The notes: generated by a model not told the origin, from the letters alone. A stretch of DNA of 64,000 nucleotides from Burkholderia sp. 4M9327F10 (GCF_005503145.1 NZ_SCNV01000006.1:62001-126000), one strand, 5' to 3'; positions 1-9,725 are shown, numbered from the stretch's first letter. A program made the numbers and translations.

Positions 1-1452
1 AGCACGCTGGTGAAGGGGCTGGTGGGTTATGGCCTGCTCGACGAAGGCCAGATTACCGCGGACGGCCGCGAAGTGAGCATCGCCTCGCCGCGCGATGCGC
101 AGGTGCTCGGCATTGGTATGGTGTATCAGCATTTCACGTTGGCCGCGGGACTCTCGGTGGAGGAGAACCTGCTGTTGTCGCGCGCCAGCCTGCCGTGGCG
201 AATCGACTGGAAGCGCGAGCGCGCTGCGTTGACGGAGTTCATGCAGCGCATGCCCTTCAGGCTGCCGCTCGAAGCCCCGGTTGCCGGACTTGCCGCCGGC
301 GAAAAGCAGAAGCTCGAAATTCTCAAGCAGCTCTATCTGCGGCAGCGCTTCCTGATTCTGGATGAACCCACCTCGGTGCTCACGCCGCAGGAGGCCGACG
401 AGGTGCTCGGCCTGATGCGCGATCTGACGACGCGTGACGAGCTGACGGTGCTGATGATCACGCACAAGTTTCGCGAGGTGATGGCGTATGCGGACGACGT
501 CACCGTGCTGCGCAAAGGCCGTCAGGTAGGAACCACGGCGGTTGCGCAAACGGACCGCGAACAGCTCGCCAACTGGATGATGGGTACCGGTTCTGCGCCG
601 CAAGCAGAAGCTTCTGTTCAGGACTCGCCCGTGCTTGCCGAAATCCGCACCGGGCGCGCCGGGCGCAAGCCGCTCGATCCGCAGGCCACGATCAGGCTGG
701 CGTTAAGCGAGCTCTCCGTGCAGGACGATCGCGGCCATACGGCGGTGCGTCGGGTCACGCTGACGGTCCGGGCCGGCGAGATTCTCGGCATTGCGGGTGT
801 CTCCGGCAACGGGCAAAAGGAACTGGTCGAGGCGCTGGTCGGACAACGCCGCCCTGTGGAAGGCGGCATGCAGATTGCGGGCGCGCCGTATCACGCCACC
901 CGGGAAGAAATGACGACACGCCGCGTGTTCGCGATTCCCGAGGAGCCCCTCAAGAACGCCTGCGTCGCCGGCATGAGTGTGGCGGAAAACCTCGCCCTGC
1001 GCGATTTCGACCGCACGCCGCTATGCCGCAGCGGCTGGCGCCTTGACCGCAAGGCGATGCGCGAGCGCGCCACGCAACTGATCCGCGATTTCAACGTGCG
1101 GCCACCCGCGCCCGAGCGGATGATCGGCACGCTCTCCGGCGGCAATGTGCAGCGGGCCGTGCTGGCGCGCGAGCTGGGACAGCCGGTGGACGTGCTGATC
1201 GTGGCGAACCCCGTGTTTGGACTCGATTTCGCCTCGGTGGCGGACATTCACGCGCGGCTGATTGCGGCACGCGACGCGGGCGCGGCGGTATTGCTCGTCA
1301 GCGAGGATCTGGACGAACTGCTGGAACTGGCCGACCGGATCGCTGTGATGGCGGAGGGACGGCTGGTGTACGAAACCGCGGCAGCGGGCGCCGAGCGCGC
1401 CGTGCTGGGGCGGCACATGGCGGGACACACAGACGAGCCGGCAGTGCATTAG
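1..1452 (+). CDS. ABC transporter ATP-binding protein, BMP/sugar type, 5'-truncated by window edge
   Basis: Twin ABC-domain ATPase of the kind that powers importers using BmpA-type (nucleoside, purine or other small amide) binding proteins. The reading frame is open from base 1 and begins with STLVKG, the end of a Walker A motif, so the true start lies upstream. The first domain has the Q-loop (VYQHF), a modified signature (LAAGEKQ) and Walker B (LILDEPTS); the second has the degenerate Walker A GVSGNGQKEL and signature LSGGNVQR typical of the second half of such proteins. It probably belongs with the biuret-hydrolase-like and AtzH-like genes downstream, which suggests a nitrogen-rich substrate. 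The substrate is inferred from context only. Confidence 0.9.
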   Translation, partial: STLVKGLVGYGLLDEGQITADGREVSIASPRDAQVLGIGMVYQHFTLAAGLSVEENLLLSRASLPWRIDWKRERAALTEFMQRMPFRLPLEAPVAGLAAGEKQKLEILKQLYLRQRFLILDEPTSVLTPQEADEVLGLMRDLTTRDELTVLMITHKFREVMAYADDVTVLRKGRQVGTTAVAQTDREQLANWMMGTGSAPQAEASVQDSPVLAEIRTGRAGRKPLDPQATIRLALSELSVQDDRGHTAVRRVTLTVRAGEILGIAGVSGNGQKELVEALVGQRRPVEGGMQIAGAPYHATREEMTTRRVFAIPEEPLKNACVAGMSVAENLALRDFDRTPLCRSGWRLDRKAMRERATQLIRDFNVRPPAPERMIGTLSGGNVQRAVLARELGQPVDVLIVANPVFGLDFASVADIHARLIAARDAGAAVLLVSEDLDELLELADRIAVMAEGRLVYETAAAGAERAVLGRHMAGHTDEPAVH

Positions 1453-1507
1453 CGGCCAGTCCGACAAAGAGCAATGCTAAAACCACACAAAAACGGGGTA
1501 CTGAGCA

Positions 1508-1531
1508 GGCGCCTGCCGGTGGGCAGGCGCC
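1508..1531. repeat. perfect 10-bp inverted repeat (hairpin) between ABC ATPase and hydrolase genes
   Basis: The arms GGCGCCTGCC and GGCAGGCGCC flank a GGTG loop. There is no T-run after it, so it could be a weak terminator, a processing hairpin or a 3'-end stabiliser for the upstream transporter mRNA. Confidence 0.45.
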
Positions 1532-1555
1532 GCTCCTTATAACTGGGTCCAAACC

Positions 1556-2230
1556 ATGAGCATCGAAGTTCAGGCGCTGCCTGCGCCGTTCGTGTTCGAA
1601 CCACAGCACACCGCGCTGGTAATCATCGACATGCAGCGCGATTTCATCGAGCCGGGCGGCTTCGGCGAATCGCTTGGCAACGATGTCTCCTTGCTGGCGC
1701 AGATTGTGCCCACCGTCGCCGAACTGCTTGCGCTTGCCCGCAACGCGGGCTGGCTGGTGGTTCATACACGCGAGTCGCATGCGCCCGATCTGTCCGACTG
1801 TCCGCCGGCCAAACGCCTGCGCGGCGCTCCGCATCTGCGCATTGGCGAGCCCGGACCGATGGGGCGAATCCTCGTGCGCGGCGAACCCGGCAACGCGATT
1901 ATCGACGCGCTCGCGCCGCGTGCCGGTGAGCTGGTCATCGACAAACCCGGCAAGGGCGCGTTCTACGCCACCCCGTTAGGCGAAGCACTGCAGGCAAACG
2001 GCATTACGCACTTGTTGTTCGCCGGTGTCACGACGGAGGTCTGCGTGCAGACCTCCATGCGCGAGGCCAACGACCGTGGTTACGAATGCCTGCTGATCGA
2101 AGACGCCACCGCCAGCTATTTTCCGGCGTTCAGGCAGGCGAGCCTGGAGATGATCCGCTCGCAAGGGGGCATCGTCGGCTGGACCGCGCCGCTCGCCGCA
2201 TTGCAAGAGGGAGTGCAGGCATGGAAGTAA
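1556..2230 (+). CDS. biuH: biuret hydrolase-like cysteine hydrolase (isochorismatase family)
   Basis: Cytoplasmic amide hydrolase of 224 residues. It has the family triad: Asp25 in IIDMQRDF, Lys at about 130 in DKPGKG, and Cys163 in TTEVCVQT with the cis-peptide TT before it. The stretches [24 protein letters not shown] and [13 protein letters not shown] match my recollection of biuret/triuret hydrolases (BiuH/TrtA) much better than isochorismatases. The expected reaction is biuret to allophanate plus ammonia. The next gene is AtzH-like and overlaps it by 10 bp, and an importer lies upstream, which fits a biuret or similar N-source pathway. The exact substrate is inference; other ureido or carbamoyl amides are possible. 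Confidence 0.75.
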   Translation: MSIEVQALPAPFVFEPQHTALVIIDMQRDFIEPGGFGESLGNDVSLLAQIVPTVAELLALARNAGWLVVHTRESHAPDLSDCPPAKRLRGAPHLRIGEPGPMGRILVRGEPGNAIIDALAPRAGELVIDKPGKGAFYATPLGEALQANGITHLLFAGVTTEVCVQTSMREANDRGYECLLIEDATASYFPAFRQASLEMIRSQGGIVGWTAPLAALQEGVQAWK

Positions 2231-2619
2231 ACCTGCCGGAGATCGTCGCGCAAGTGTCCGCGGCATTTGACGAATACGAACGCGCGCTGCTCGAGAACGA
2301 CATCGGGAGCATGAACGCATTGTTCTGGGATGCTCAGGAGACGGTGCGTTACGGCATCGCCGAAGTGCAGCACGGCGGCGCGGCGATTCGCGCCTGGCGC
2401 GCCGCATGCGAGCCGGTGCCGCGCTCGCGGCGGTTGCACCGCACGGTGGTGACGACCTTCGGTGTGGACCATGCCACCGTCAGCACGGAATTCACGAGTG
2501 AGGCAACGCCGCTGCTAGGGCGGCAAATGCAGACATGGGCGCGTCTTGGCGCGGCGTCGGGTGTTCATCATGGGTGGATCATCGTTGCGGCGCACGTTAG
2601 CCTCATCCCCGTGCCGTGA
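2221..2619 (+). CDS. AtzH-like protein (DUF3225, SnoaL/NTF2-like fold)
   Basis: A protein of 132 residues starting at ATG 2221 inside the end of the hydrolase gene, so translation is probably coupled. The pattern [26 protein letters not shown] and the C-terminal [14 protein letters not shown] is that of the AtzH family, found beside 1-carboxybiuret hydrolase (AtzE/AtzG) genes. The biochemical role of AtzH is not well settled. No AtzE amidase is visible in the window; it may lie left of the edge. Its presence strengthens the assignment of this cluster to biuret-type nitrogen metabolism. Confidence 0.8.
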   Translation: MEVNLPEIVAQVSAAFDEYERALLENDIGSMNALFWDAQETVRYGIAEVQHGGAAIRAWRAACEPVPRSRRLHRTVVTTFGVDHATVSTEFTSEATPLLGRQMQTWARLGAASGVHHGWIIVAAHVSLIPVP

Positions 2620-2658
2620 GACGGCGATAACAGGCACACGGCAAGGAGAGGCGGCGAC

Positions 2659-3405
2659 ATGAGCGAAACCGACACGCGCGAGGTGAGGCCTGCGGTCGCG
2701 CCGCTCGCGGGCAATGCCCCCAACGCCCCCAACGCGCTCGCCGAGCAGGTGTATCAACAGTTGAAGAACGATATCTTCAGCTTTCGGCTGTTCCCCGGCG
2801 ACCGCTTTTCCGAGAGCGATATCGCCCAGCATTACGGCGTCTCGCGCACGCCGATGCGCGACGGCCTGTTTCGCCTGCAACGCGAGGGCTATCTGGAAGT
2901 GGGATTCCGGCGCGGCTGGAAAGTCTCGCAGATCAACTTCGAGCAACTGGACCAGCTCTACGATCTGCGCATCGTGCTGGAGCTGGCCGCCCTTGAACGG
3001 CTGATCTCGGGCAACGCGCCGCATGAAGCGATCGAACCGCTCAAGACCATCTGGTGCATCGATCCCGCATTGCGCGAGAGCGATCCCGTCACCATGTTCG
3101 GCATGGACGAAAACTTCCACCGTCAGCTCGTGGCGGCAACCGGCAATGGCGAAATGCTGCGCGTCCATAACGAAGTGACCGAGCGTATCCGCATTGTGCG
3201 GCGGCTGGATTTTCTCAAGCCGCACCGCACCAGTGCGACCTACGACGAACACGCGACGATGCTGCAACTGATCGAGCGCAACCGCTTGCCCGAAGCAAGC
3301 ATTCTTCTGCGCGCGCATATCACCCAAAGCAAACTCGAAGTGCGCAAGATCACCGTCTCGATGCTGGCGGCGGCGCGCGACCGGAAGCTGCCGTTCGTTT
3401 CCTGA
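2659..3405 (+). CDS. GntR family transcriptional regulator (FadR/FCD subfamily)
   Basis: DNA-binding regulator of 248 residues. The N-terminal winged helix-turn-helix spans about residues 25 to 95 (EQVYQQLKNDIFSF, then SESDIAQHYGVSRTPMRDGL). The all-helical FCD ligand domain follows, with the metal/ligand-type residues in DENFHRQLV and DEHATMLQLIERN. It lies 39 bp after the AtzH-like gene on the same strand with AGGAGAGG before the start, so it is probably the local regulator of the importer and hydrolase genes. The effector is unknown. Confidence 0.9.
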   Translation: MSETDTREVRPAVAPLAGNAPNAPNALAEQVYQQLKNDIFSFRLFPGDRFSESDIAQHYGVSRTPMRDGLFRLQREGYLEVGFRRGWKVSQINFEQLDQLYDLRIVLELAALERLISGNAPHEAIEPLKTIWCIDPALRESDPVTMFGMDENFHRQLVAATGNGEMLRVHNEVTERIRIVRRLDFLKPHRTSATYDEHATMLQLIERNRLPEASILLRAHITQSKLEVRKITVSMLAAARDRKLPFVS

Positions 3406-3709
3406 GGGAATAGGGGGCGCAACGCCTTGCGACGCGTTGTGCGACGCATCGCGCGAACTCGCGGCGTCAATCCGGCCAAACGGCTCCCGGACACTGGAAC
3501 ATGGCGGAGATCGACTAACCCGCGCGGTCTCTACGCCGTATTGCACCTAAATGGGTTTGCTACACTGCGATTGGGTTTTGTTCCGCCCACAACTTATCCC
3601 CGCAAGACCACGCCTGCCGCAGTTGCTCACAAGAAGTTAAGCGAAGCGCTCATCGACGCTCCCCGAACTGCCCCAATGCTGCGCTCCCCGAGCTTGCCCG
3701 GAGGTACCC
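3406..3709. other. intergenic, no gene recognised
   Basis: About 300 bp between the GntR gene and a secreted protein gene. It is open in one frame through GC bias, but the translation has no recognisable domain. The last 20 bp carry GGAGG, the ribosome binding site of the next gene. I see no clear terminator or promoter. Confidence 0.5.
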
Positions 3710-4663
3710 ATGTCCGTTACGTTTTCCGCTGTGCCGAAGATCATGCGGTGGACACTCATGTGCGGCCTCACGGCGATGGCGTTGAGCGCACACGCGCAGC
3801 GGAGTCAAACTTCGTCGGAGGCGGTTCCGTCTGAACTGCTTAGCGACGACGAGCGGATCGATTTCTGTGCGCAAATGCATCGCGCATCCACACCTCAGGA
3901 GCGCAGCGCGGTCGCCGCGCATATGCGCGACACGCTGGTGCCGCGTGCGAAGGGGCAAGGCGTGCCGTTACCGGGGTGGGTGCTCGAAGGGCGTCCTGCT
4001 AATCAGAGCGGCAGCATCCCCGGCTTGAGTTGCGAATCCGGCGCGGCCCGGCCGCGTGCTACGGGTGCAGCGCCAACCGCCTCGCCAACCGCCGCGCAAG
4101 CGGCCACTCCGGCTGCAGCGCCCGCGCCGGTTCCTGCGGCACCGGTTCCAGCGAGGCAGACACCTGAGCACAAGCCGCCGCCGCACGAGCCCGTGGCGCG
4201 TGCAGCGCCGGCCTATCCGGCACCCGTGCCCGCGCTGGCTGCGCAAAACATGCCAGCCCCCGCCGAACCGGCCGTGGACACGGCCGCGCGCAGCGCAGTC
4301 TCCGGCGACATCCCGGTCGCTCACGACCACGGCATCGCCTACGTGACGGGCGGCGTGGGGCAGGACGAAGTCGCCGCGTTTCGCGGCCTCGCGTCGGGCT
4401 ACAACATGCGGGCGACGTTCACGACCGGATCCGGCGAGTATCTCTCCGGGGTGGCGGTGCAGGTAGCGAGATCGGATGGCACGGTGGTGTTCAACGCCAC
4501 CTCGGACGGGCCGTATCTGTATGCCCGGCTTCCGCAGGGTCACTACCGGCTGACGGCCAGTCTCGACGGCGCGCAACGCAGTCGTGATCTGTATGTCCCC
4601 GCGCGCGGCGGGGTCAGATTCACGCTGGTATGGCCAAAGCTCAGCACGGGCACGTCAAACTGA
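3710..4663 (+). CDS. secreted protein with Pro/Ala-rich linker and carboxypeptidase-regulatory-like C-terminal domain
   Basis: A 317-residue protein with a signal peptide ending near ALSAHAQ. A small N-terminal helical region contains two Cys (DFCAQMH, GLSCES). A long Pro/Ala-rich linker occupies about residues 110 to 200. The C-terminal domain (about 215 to 312, with GEYLSGVAVQV and YARLPQGHYRLTASLDG) looks like a small Ig-like or carboxypeptidase-regulatory beta sandwich. It is presumably periplasmic or surface exposed. The start is chosen by GGAGG seven bases before ATG. Function unknown. Confidence 0.7.
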   Translation: MSVTFSAVPKIMRWTLMCGLTAMALSAHAQRSQTSSEAVPSELLSDDERIDFCAQMHRASTPQERSAVAAHMRDTLVPRAKGQGVPLPGWVLEGRPANQSGSIPGLSCESGAARPRATGAAPTASPTAAQAATPAAAPAPVPAAPVPARQTPEHKPPPHEPVARAAPAYPAPVPALAAQNMPAPAEPAVDTAARSAVSGDIPVAHDHGIAYVTGGVGQDEVAAFRGLASGYNMRATFTTGSGEYLSGVAVQVARSDGTVVFNATSDGPYLYARLPQGHYRLTASLDGAQRSRDLYVPARGGVRFTLVWPKLSTGTSN

Positions 4664-4753
4664 GTGCCGCGCCGGGTCGCTGCGTCTGCGCAACAACGGT
4701 GCTACGTGCCGCAACGCACCGGACGCGCCGCCCGGTGCGCAGCGGGCACGAAC

Positions 4754-5041
4754 TCAATTACCGTTGTAGACGGTGTGATTGAGGGTCTTGAGCTGACCGT
4801 CCGTTTCCGCCTGATACAGCTGCTGTTCCACGTCCTGGCGCGTCTCGTCGGCCGGCGAACCGGCGGCCGTTTGTCCGCTGACGTCCATGCCGACGCCGCT
4901 ATTGGCAGCGCTGTTGGTGTTGCTGTTGTCGTTGGTGACCGGCGCGGCCTGCTGAGGCGTGGCCGGGACATCCTGCGCAAAGACCGGGGCTGCACAAGCC
5001 ATCACCGAGACGGCTGCTGCAATATAGGCAATTCGTTTCAT
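4754..5041 (-). CDS. small secreted protein, function unknown
   Basis: A 95-residue product with a clear signal peptide (MKRIAYIAAAVSV, cleavage after PVFA). The mature part is low-complexity and rich in Asn, Thr and Ala, then ends in a charged helix (ETRQDVEQQLYQAE). AGGAGTG precedes the start. It resembles the many small exported proteins of Burkholderiaceae, but I do not recognise a specific family. Confidence 0.65.
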   Translation of the reverse strand: MKRIAYIAAAVSVMACAAPVFAQDVPATPQQAAPVTNDNSNTNSAANSGVGMDVSGQTAAGSPADETRQDVEQQLYQAETDGQLKTLNHTVYNGN

Positions 5042-5206
5042 GATTCACTCCTGGAAGAAGGACGTTAGGACTTCGGCTGATTGAATGAAGCGGCGCCGAA
5101 TTTCGGTCTCCACAACGCCTTGCCAGTCTACGAGTGTGGTTGTGTCGCAATGCTGACGCCCAGATGGCAAAACGGTCAGATAGGGCGGTGCGATCGTGCC
5201 CGATAA

Positions 5207-7150
5207 TCAAACCGCATTAAGCTGCAACGCCGGCATGGCGTGAGACGGCATGGGTTTGCCGAACAGATAGCCTTGCATGACGCAGCCACCCAGCGCGGTA
5301 AGAATCTCGCATTGCGACTCGGTTTCCACGCCTTCCACCACGCACTCGAGGCCGAGATTGCGGCACAGGTCGATCACCGACTTGATGATCTTGCTGGACG
5401 CCACGTCCGAATCGACTTCGGCAACGAAGCTGCGATCGATCTTGATCGTATCGAACGGCAGCCGGTGCACATAGCTCAGGCTCGAATAGCCGGTGCCGAA
5501 ATCGTCGAGCGAGACATGGCAGCCGATCTGCTTGATGAGCGCGAGCGATGCGCGTGCCTGCCGGAAGTCGCGCGTCACCGCCGTCTCGGTGATTTCGAAG
5601 TGCACGCGTTCGGTTTCGGTGGGACTTTCCTGCACGATCTCCAGCAGCCGCCGCGCGCGCGGCACCGTCGAAATGTCGAGCGCGGACAGATTGAACGACA
5701 GATAGATATGCGCCGGCCAATGGGCGGCCTCCGCGAGCGCCTTGCGCAACAGCACCTCGGTGACGACGCGGATCAGGTCGGTGCGCTCGGCAATCCGGAT
5801 AAACTCTTCCGGCCCCACCTGGCCGAGCTTGGGACTGCGCCAGCGGCCCAGCGCCTCGAAGCCGACCACGCAGCGGCTGGTCACGTCATAGATGGGCTGA
5901 AACTCCAGATACAGTTCGTCGTCGAGGTGCGCGGCCTTGAGCTCCTGGGCCACCAGGCTGGCGCGCCGCACGCGGTGTTCGTGCTCGGCGGAAAACACCA
6001 CCGCGGTGCCGCGCCGGCTCTCCTTGCCGACATAGAGCGCTGCATCTGCGCGTTCGAAAATCTCGGCCACGCTCACGCTGGCCGGCGGCAGACCGGCCCA
6101 GCCGATCGTGCCCGATAGCTCGGCGGTATTGTCACCCACCGTATAGGGGCGGCTGAGCCGCTCGCACAGCGTCTGGCCGAGACGGTCGAGCTCGTCTTCG
6201 CTCAGACGCCGTTGAATGATGACGCCGAACTCGTCACCGCCCAGCCGTGCGAAGAAAATCGCCGGATCGGCCAGCATCAGAAGCCGCGCGCCGACTTCCT
6301 TGAGCACGAGATCGCCGCTCGAGTGACCGTAGATGTCGTTGACCTGCTTGAAGCCGTCCAGATCGATCAGCCCCATGTGAAAGTTGGCGGTTTCGCCTGT
6401 GCCTTGCTCGGCGAGCGCGTTCAGCGACGAGAAGAAGCTGCGCCGGTTCGGCAGGCCCGTGAGGCTGTCGATGTTGGCGAGCCGGAAGTTGTCGTCGCTG
6501 AGTTTCTGGGTAATGTCGTGGCTGAGCACCAGTTCGCGCTGCGACGACACGAGGCTCGCGAAGTTGCGATAGTAGAGATGGACGATAAAGGCGAGGGCGA
6601 CGCCGACGAACAGCATGTCCACCGCCATCGCGATGAAGACCGGCCGGCGCGCGGCAATCAGAAAGACGGTGAAGGAGCCGATGACGATCGTCAGCACGAC
6701 CAGCGCCGCGGCGCGCAGATGCATCAGGCAGAATACGCAGCCCACCACGGTGGTCGCCATGTAAAAGGCGACCTGGGCCTGCTCGTAGGCCGGCCCGTAA
6801 GGAAACAGCATGAGCGACCAGGCGGTGAAACCGACGCCGAAGGCACACGCCAGCCAGAAGGTCTTGCGCAGTTCCGGGACGGCTTGCTCGTGGGTGAGCG
6901 TCACATGCCGGAAATGCCACCAGCGGGCGCAGCGGATCGCGCAGGCCGCGCACAGCGCAAGCGGACAATAGATGACGAGCCATGCCGGTGCGCACGCGAG
7001 GTGCGTGACGGCCACGGCCGTCGTGTTGACCACCAGCATGAAGTAGAGCAGGGGGATCTGACGGCCGAACGCCTGCATCTGCGAACGGACCAGCTCCGGA
7101 TCGGTGCCGTCGACCGTGAACGCCCCCCTTATTCGAGCTACCGAGTCCAT
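5207..7150 (-). CDS. membrane GGDEF-EAL bifunctional cyclic-di-GMP protein
   Basis: A 647-residue inner-membrane signalling protein. Residues about 33 to 195 form five or six membrane helices acting as a putative sensor. The GGDEF domain follows (intact GGDEF at 304-308); the RxxD inhibitory site expected a few residues upstream is absent (DPAI there). The EAL domain starts with FEALGRW (EAL at 432-434) and keeps NLSALD, DDFGTGYSS and EGVE, so phosphodiesterase activity is plausible. Both activities are possible from sequence; which dominates is unknown. A YcgR-type c-di-GMP effector is encoded about 6 kb away. Confidence 0.93.
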   Translation of the reverse strand: MDSVARIRGAFTVDGTDPELVRSQMQAFGRQIPLLYFMLVVNTTAVAVTHLACAPAWLVIYCPLALCAACAIRCARWWHFRHVTLTHEQAVPELRKTFWLACAFGVGFTAWSLMLFPYGPAYEQAQVAFYMATTVVGCVFCLMHLRAAALVVLTIVIGSFTVFLIAARRPVFIAMAVDMLFVGVALAFIVHLYYRNFASLVSSQRELVLSHDITQKLSDDNFRLANIDSLTGLPNRRSFFSSLNALAEQGTGETANFHMGLIDLDGFKQVNDIYGHSSGDLVLKEVGARLLMLADPAIFFARLGGDEFGVIIQRRLSEDELDRLGQTLCERLSRPYTVGDNTAELSGTIGWAGLPPASVSVAEIFERADAALYVGKESRRGTAVVFSAEHEHRVRRASLVAQELKAAHLDDELYLEFQPIYDVTSRCVVGFEALGRWRSPKLGQVGPEEFIRIAERTDLIRVVTEVLLRKALAEAAHWPAHIYLSFNLSALDISTVPRARRLLEIVQESPTETERVHFEITETAVTRDFRQARASLALIKQIGCHVSLDDFGTGYSSLSYVHRLPFDTIKIDRSFVAEVDSDVASSKIIKSVIDLCRNLGLECVVEGVETESQCEILTALGGCVMQGYLFGKPMPSHAMPALQLNAV

Positions 7151-7417
7151 CAGTGCTCCTAGTCGGGATTGGGATATAACCCTCTTATAACGGCATTTCG
7201 CGGCGCATCTTCAGTGCAATTTCAATGATTTACCGGCTGCTGCGGCAAAATTTCCGGTTGTTTGAGGGCGCCGCGATGTCGCAAACGTTGTCGTGCGGTA
7301 CGCGCTTTTTGCGGATTGATTGCGCAGAGGATCGCGGCGTCGTTTCTGCGCACCTAAAGCATTCTGTTTTTGAGCCGATATTCTGTCGATAAGGGGGCGA
7401 GTCCCTATGGAAAGCAC

Positions 7418-8383
7418 ATGCATACCCATTACGACAATCTCAAGGTCACACGCGGCGCGCCGGCAGAGGTGATTCGTGCCGCCTATAAGGCCCTGAGCCA
7501 GCGTTACCACCCCGACAAGAACGACAGCCCGGACGCGCAGCGGATCATGCGCATCATCAACGAGGCTTACACGGTGTTAGGCGACACGGACCGCCGGGCT
7601 GCCTACGACCGCGAACTTGCGGCGCGCGAGCAGGAAGCGCCGAAGGTACAGGGGCCGTCAGCTGCCGCGGCGCCGGACGGCTTCGCAACCGGCAACGGTG
7701 GCGCAAGTGCAGAGTCATGGCCCTTCGAGATGGGTCGTCAGGAACCGGGATTCAATGGGAACGGGCGGACGGCATACGATGCGGCCGCTGCCTACCGCGC
7801 CGCTGCAAACCCGGGCGGTCTGCCGCGCAAGGCAATCTTCTGCGCCGCCGTGGTCATTCTCGGATGCGCGTTCTGGATCTGGCACGCCTCGCATCGCCAG
7901 GCTGCGCCCCAGCCTGCGAGCGGCGCGGTGCAGCCGGCCGGCGCCTCGTTCGCATGGACCAACCCGGTCAGCCGTGCCAGCGTGAGCGTGGACGGCATCT
8001 GGAAACTGTCGGAGGCGCAAAGCGACAAGGGGCAGCCGATCTACACGTTTACCGAGCTATCCGGGCGCGCCGCGGTCGTCTTTGCGCGCGAAGAACTGCC
8101 CGACGTGGGCTTCAGCGCCTACATTCCGGCTTACCTCCACAACAACGCCGCGACGATGCCACTCGGCGTGCCTGGTGTCAGGGAGACGATCGACGGTCAC
8201 GAAAGCTGGTCGGCCAACGGACATCTGATCGCGTTCCCGTCCACGCGAACCCACGTGGAGTTGCGCCATATCGGCACGTCGTTCTGGCGCATGGTGACCG
8301 TGCAGGCGCAGCCCTACGCGGATTCCGACGATGCCGCGCGCACCTTGAGCGCGCGGTTATGGAGCACGCTGGCGGGGCTTTGA
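7418..8383 (+). CDS. membrane-anchored J-domain (DnaJ-like) protein
   Basis: A 321-residue protein. The N-terminal J domain (about residues 3 to 68) has the HPD tripeptide in RYHPDKND that stimulates Hsp70/DnaK ATPase. A linker and one membrane helix (about 145 to 162, AIFCAAVVILGCAFWIW) follow, then a C-terminal domain of about 150 residues (VDGIWKLSEAQ to ARLWSTLAGL) of unknown type, probably periplasmic. The start at 7418 (MHTHYDNLKV) is preferred because the J domain begins there and GGAAAG lies just upstream. Likely a specialised co-chaperone with a stress or envelope role. Confidence 0.82.
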   Translation: MHTHYDNLKVTRGAPAEVIRAAYKALSQRYHPDKNDSPDAQRIMRIINEAYTVLGDTDRRAAYDRELAAREQEAPKVQGPSAAAAPDGFATGNGGASAESWPFEMGRQEPGFNGNGRTAYDAAAAYRAAANPGGLPRKAIFCAAVVILGCAFWIWHASHRQAAPQPASGAVQPAGASFAWTNPVSRASVSVDGIWKLSEAQSDKGQPIYTFTELSGRAAVVFAREELPDVGFSAYIPAYLHNNAATMPLGVPGVRETIDGHESWSANGHLIAFPSTRTHVELRHIGTSFWRMVTVQAQPYADSDDAARTLSARLWSTLAGL

Positions 8384-8501
8384 TGGGGAGGGTGGTTCCT
8401 GCATACGATGCAGGGCGCTATCGGACGAGAGGGATGGTCAGAGAGCCGTTAGTGGGTCGTTAGCGGGGCGCCTTCGCCGGCTTCTGAAGCACCAGTTTCT
8501 T

Positions 8502-9725
8502 TCAATACCCCGTCAGTTCCAGATATCCGCGTCCCACGCTCTGGCCGGCGCGCCTGACGGTCACGGCGCCTTCCCAGTAAGCCTCGCCGGTGGAATCGCG
8601 CGTATCCATTTCCTGATCGTCAAGCAGCGGTTCGAGTTGCCAGGTTGTCGAACCGGTTTTCACGGTCTCGGCGATCGGATAAAGCGTCTCGGTATGCGGC
8701 GAGCGCCAGGTCCGCAGCGGGGTGAAGTCGACCTGGCCCAAGCCGAACCTTGTGATCCGGCCGCTGGCATCGCGCAGCGCCGCATGGGCCCAGACCGCGC
8801 CGCCATTGTGGCCGTGAACCTTGAAGGCCATCAGCGCCGAACCGTCTGCCAGGTTGGCGCCGAGCCAGTCCCATCCCGCAACGTCCGCACTCAGTAGCGT
8901 GCTGAACCACTCATGGTCGAGCCATGCCATGCCGCTCACCTGCGTGATGCCGCCGGGTGCTCCGGCATCGTGCGGATTGCCGTGTGCGGCGCTTCCCGGA
9001 GCGCCGCCCGGCCCTCCTGCCGCTCGCGCTGGCCGCGTCACGCTGCCGCTCACGCGCAACTGCGGCTCGCTGTAGTAGTAACTTGCGTCGTCAGGCCGCG
9101 GCCCCTTTTGCGAGTAGCCGTGCTCGCCTTGCAGCAATGGCGGCTGCGTCGGCGTGAGCGACAGATTCAGCGCGAACGCTCCCGCTTGCGCGCTCACCAT
9201 GTAGTGACCGTCGGCGGCGCGCGTCATATGCCAGGCGTCCAGCTTGACGTTGGTATCGCCCTGTTTGGCGAAGACCAGATCGAATCCTTGTCGTGCGGTC
9301 TTCTGGTCGTATACCACTCTGCCGAAAGCCGGGTCGCTCAGCGCGGCGTGCGCAATGATCAGTTGCGAGGGGACGAAGGCGCTCGGGTTCGCGGCATCGT
9401 GCCTGGTTGCCATGCGGAAAAATGTGATCTGGAAACCGAGCGGCTGACCGTCGGGCGTATTGAGCCAGCCGGTGGCGTACCACCATTCGGTCTTGAACGT
9501 GGGGTGCGCGCCCATGTCTGCGGGAAACGTCAGCGGATGGCCGGGCGTGACCTGTGCAAATTCGGGCGGGGCGGCTATCGCCGGCGCACGCGTCATCAAT
9601 ACGCTGAGGCAGAATAGGCAGAATAAAATAATCGCGCGCGAGACAATTCGGACTGCGATATGTGTCTTCAGGCTGGCAACGGTGCAAACCCTCGCGGCCA
9701 GCAGGCGCTCTTGCACTGCCCGCAT
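8502..9725 (-). CDS. AttH/CrtC-like lipocalin-type protein (carotenoid 1,2-hydratase family)
   Basis: A 407-residue exported protein: N-terminal hydrophobic signal ending near PAIAAPPEF, then the AttH/CrtC fold with FKTEWWYATGWL, GFQITFFRM, YYYSEPQL and AWLDHEWFST. The family includes hydroxyneurosporene synthase and AttH, but no carotenoid genes are near. Its place immediately after an ABC permease and ATPase matches the attE-attFG-attH arrangement, so it is more likely an envelope or export accessory. The ATG at 9725 overlaps the permease stop codon (GTGATG); a GTG at 9728 is an alternative start. Confidence 0.8.
   Translation of the reverse strand: MRAVQERLLAARVCTVASLKTHIAVRIVSRAIILFCLFCLSVLMTRAPAIAAPPEFAQVTPGHPLTFPADMGAHPTFKTEWWYATGWLNTPDGQPLGFQITFFRMATRHDAANPSAFVPSQLIIAHAALSDPAFGRVVYDQKTARQGFDLVFAKQGDTNVKLDAWHMTRAADGHYMVSAQAGAFALNLSLTPTQPPLLQGEHGYSQKGPRPDDASYYYSEPQLRVSGSVTRPARAAGGPGGAPGSAAHGNPHDAGAPGGITQVSGMAWLDHEWFSTLLSADVAGWDWLGANLADGSALMAFKVHGHNGGAVWAHAALRDASGRITRFGLGQVDFTPLRTWRSPHTETLYPIAETVKTGSTTWQLEPLLDDQEMDTRDSTGEAYWEGAVTVRRAGQSVGRGYLELTGY

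Noticed and set aside
2515..3546. Minus-strand ORF of 343 aa over the GntR gene
   Set aside because: Antisense shadow from GC-rich third positions; the plus strand holds a clear GntR/FCD regulator.
6212..7162. Plus-strand ORF of 316 aa opposite the GGDEF-EAL gene
   Set aside because: Low-complexity charged translation typical of reverse-strand shadows.
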